From assembly GCA_946800325.1 (NCBI GenBank), contig OX326959.1, positions 25,799,447-25,863,446 on the forward strand: 64,000 nt of DNA, written 5' to 3'. Below are positions 61,935-64,000 of the stretch, piece by piece (the first letter of the stretch is position 1; each line of letters starts with the position of its first letter). The notes under the pieces are model-generated. The model saw only the letters and a list, made by a program, of their open reading frames with translations. It was not told the origin of the DNA and made no database searches. The position numbers and the translations under genes are program-made. This stretch comes from Luzula sylvatica (taxonomy: Eukaryota; Streptophyta; Magnoliopsida; Poales; Juncaceae).

Positions 61935-64000
61935 CTAAACATTAAAATCATGCTCATTGACAACATCTACATCACGCATTGTTGATGTTGAAGCACCGGG
62001 AACCCTAACTTCGTCCAAGTCGAAATCAAACTCATCACCGCCCATCTCTTCTCCACAATCACTCGAATCAAATTCTTCATCATTAAGCTCTCTTCTATTA
62101 GAATCCGTCTCATTATAATTCTCGTCAAGTCCAGGAACTAACCAATGTTGAGCAGTGCCACCACCTTCGGCTAAAAGCACGTCTTCCAACGTAACATTAC
62201 ATTTTTGTGCCTTGTTAATTAGTGTCGAGTTGAATTGAACATACACCAGGTTTCTCAATCTTTCTGACTCTAACTTATTTCTCTTCTTTGTGTGAATCTG
62301 TCAACAAAAAAAATCAAAGAAAAAGTTAGTTGATATGATCTTTTTTAATTAGAAGATTAAAATATAAATTCTTACTCCTTAAAAAGTACTCCAATTCTGC
62401 TCACATCTCGAGGAACTAGTCGTCAAAGAAAGAACCTGTACTGCCATTTTACGCAAATTAGGTGTCTCAGCTCCATAAGTGCTCCACCATCCCGCTATAT
62501 AAATTAAAAAATGTAAATATCAAACATATGAAATAACTTCCTCTAAATTTATTCAATCAAAGATAAGCTGAATTATTAAATTACTTACCAGGATCAAAAG
62601 TATCAAAATTAGAATGTAAGGCGGGCACCCCTCTTCTTCCAAACAAACTCTCCTTCCGTTTGTACATACCAAACTCCACGTCATTCACATTGTACGCATT
62701 ATTCGAAAGAACTTTAGCAAACAATTTAACCTTGCCTCCACAAAACTAGAGCTTGCGGGTCTGGAAGATTGTAAAAATAGAACGGGTTTAAAAGGTAGGC
62801 CGTTAAATGCAAGTCTCCATCAATACGGTATTTAGACTCATCATCAATGATAGCCATAACCGGTTTGTAGTTCCTCTCGTATCCTTTGAACATATCTTCT
62901 ACGAGTTTTTTTTTCGATTTTACAAACTCTCCATACAACCAAGGCATTGATGGCCTATCCTAATCAACGATACGAAGAAGCTTAACCAAGGGAGTAAACA
63001 TACTCAAAATTGCCTTAACCTTTCTCCAACAATCTGGGTTTATTATCGTCTTTTCTGCAAATTGGCCCTTCTCACTCTTGCTATGTTTGCAACTCATCCA
63101 CTCCGAAGAAACAACCATCAAAGTTAACTCGGTACTCTTATCATGCAAGCTTTGCAACGAAAGAAAAGAACTAGCAAAACTTGTTATCCCCGGCCGTGCC
63201 AGATCTTTCTTCTTTGTGAAATTCCTCATCAAGCTTAGAGTTTTGTGGTGAGAATATATAAAAACCGTAATTGCTCTTGCCATATCAATAATGGACTTGT
63301 ATTTCGGCAACTTGTAGATACCCTCCCAAATCAAATCAATTGTGTGAGTAGCACAACAAGTCCAAAAATGAGAATGCTCGGTATGAGAATGCTCGGAAGC
63401 CTCTTTGGAACCTTATTAGCCCCAAATCAAATCAATTGTGTGAGTAGCATTATCCGTCACAACTTGCACAACCTTATTAGCCCCAACAGTTTCAATAGCC
63501 TGATCCACATATTCTTCAACGTATGCGCCGGTATGAGAATGCTCGGAAGCCTCTTTGGAACACAAAAATGACACTCCTTCTCTGCAGTGCACACATATGT
63601 TCATCACAATTCGCCTCTTTCGATCACTCCATGCGTCGGTCATAATGGAGCATCCGAAACGAATCCACTCTTCTTCGTGCCTCTTAAGCATACTTTTAAC
63701 ATTCTGAACCGTCTCCATCAAATACGGCTCTCAATTGATACTGGGTAGGTGGTGGTGCTCCAGGATCATATTGACCAACCGCTTCCAACATTTTAATGAA
63801 ACTATCCCGATTTATTGCATTAAAAGGAATATCCGCCTCATATATCCAACGCGCGATATACATTTGCATATCGTGCACCCTTTTCTTATCAAGCAAATTC
63901 GCCACTTTTTGTTGACGTGTAAACTTTGTTGGATCGACCGGATTAATCTCAACAAATTGACCTAAAGCACCATAATGTAGAGGCACTTTTTTAGTTTGTT
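61935..64000 (-). pseudogene. hAT-family transposase pseudogene (DUF659 and hAT_C), runs off the right edge
   Basis: Read on the minus strand from 64000, the frame is open at the edge with LHYGALGQFVEINPVDPTKF. It continues to QYDPGAPPPTQYQLR, where a 2-bp loss near 63741 shifts the frame. DUF659 follows (SIMTDAWSDRKRRIVMNICV, VTDNATHTIDLIW). An internal duplication at about 63355-63560 and a stop near 62958 break it again. The dimerisation region gives NLRKMAVQVLSLTTSSSRCE and QNWSTF (about 62400-62480), then, after an intron with a damaged donor, IHTKKRNKLESERLRNLVYV, and an acidic tail that ends at 61935. It is a dead copy of a DUF659-type hAT element. Confidence 0.85.

Overview
The window is nuclear DNA of a flowering plant, almost certainly a eudicot. 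It is AT-rich, its genes are split by short AT-rich introns, and it carries plant-only families (a TRM/LONGIFOLIA-type protein, a TIGR01589 protein, an HMA protein of the NaKR type, dehydroascorbate reductase). A CPFC active site in the dehydroascorbate reductase, which I recall from sesame-like sequences, hints at Lamiales, but this is weak. Nothing looks bacterial, organellar or viral.

Nine gene models could be built exon by exon, and every one has a total coding length divisible by three. From left to right they are: ELP5, Elongator subunit 5 (295-2032, +); DHAR, dehydroascorbate reductase (2901-4949, +); a small TIGR01589 protein (22204-23462, -); RAD51D (25430-27287, -), which faces a YrdC/Sua5 threonylcarbamoyl-AMP synthase (27734-28968, +) across a 446-bp shared promoter; a VARLMGL plus DUF4378 protein (31736-34516, +); a NaKR-like HMA protein (42733-43784, +); and two tandem caffeoylshikimate esterase/monoacylglycerol lipase-like genes (52066-55321 and 57094-59282, -). 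No operon-like logic is expected. ELP5 and YRDC both serve tRNA modification, but I see no sign that this is more than coincidence.

The long spaces between genes are mobile-element debris that can be read in layers. It contains: (a) palindromic non-autonomous elements with exact or nearly exact 9-bp target duplications, of Mutator-like type (4049-4753, 6163-6371, 9526-10354, 37951-39011, 40081-41122); (b) a pair of related Helitrons (7893-9228 and 37827-41357), the second filled with two of those palindromic elements, plus three more Helitron 3' ends near 20100, 46374 and 55940; (c) LINE remnants, including one LINE inserted into another with a 15-bp target duplication; (d) copia integrase scraps, a hAT transposase pseudogene running off the right edge, a hAT-like short element and a CACTA-like repeat; (e) tandem duplications, one copying the DHAR 3' end and one producing the two esterases.

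No new enzymatic system was found. The features most worth a second look are a coding intron placed exactly after the ATG in both esterases, a 100-bp tandem duplication that doubles a splice acceptor, a RAD51D with no recognisable N-terminal domain, an in-frame microsatellite start upstream of the HMA gene, a roughly 1-kb near-perfect snapback element, and an insertion-history record formed by the two Helitrons.
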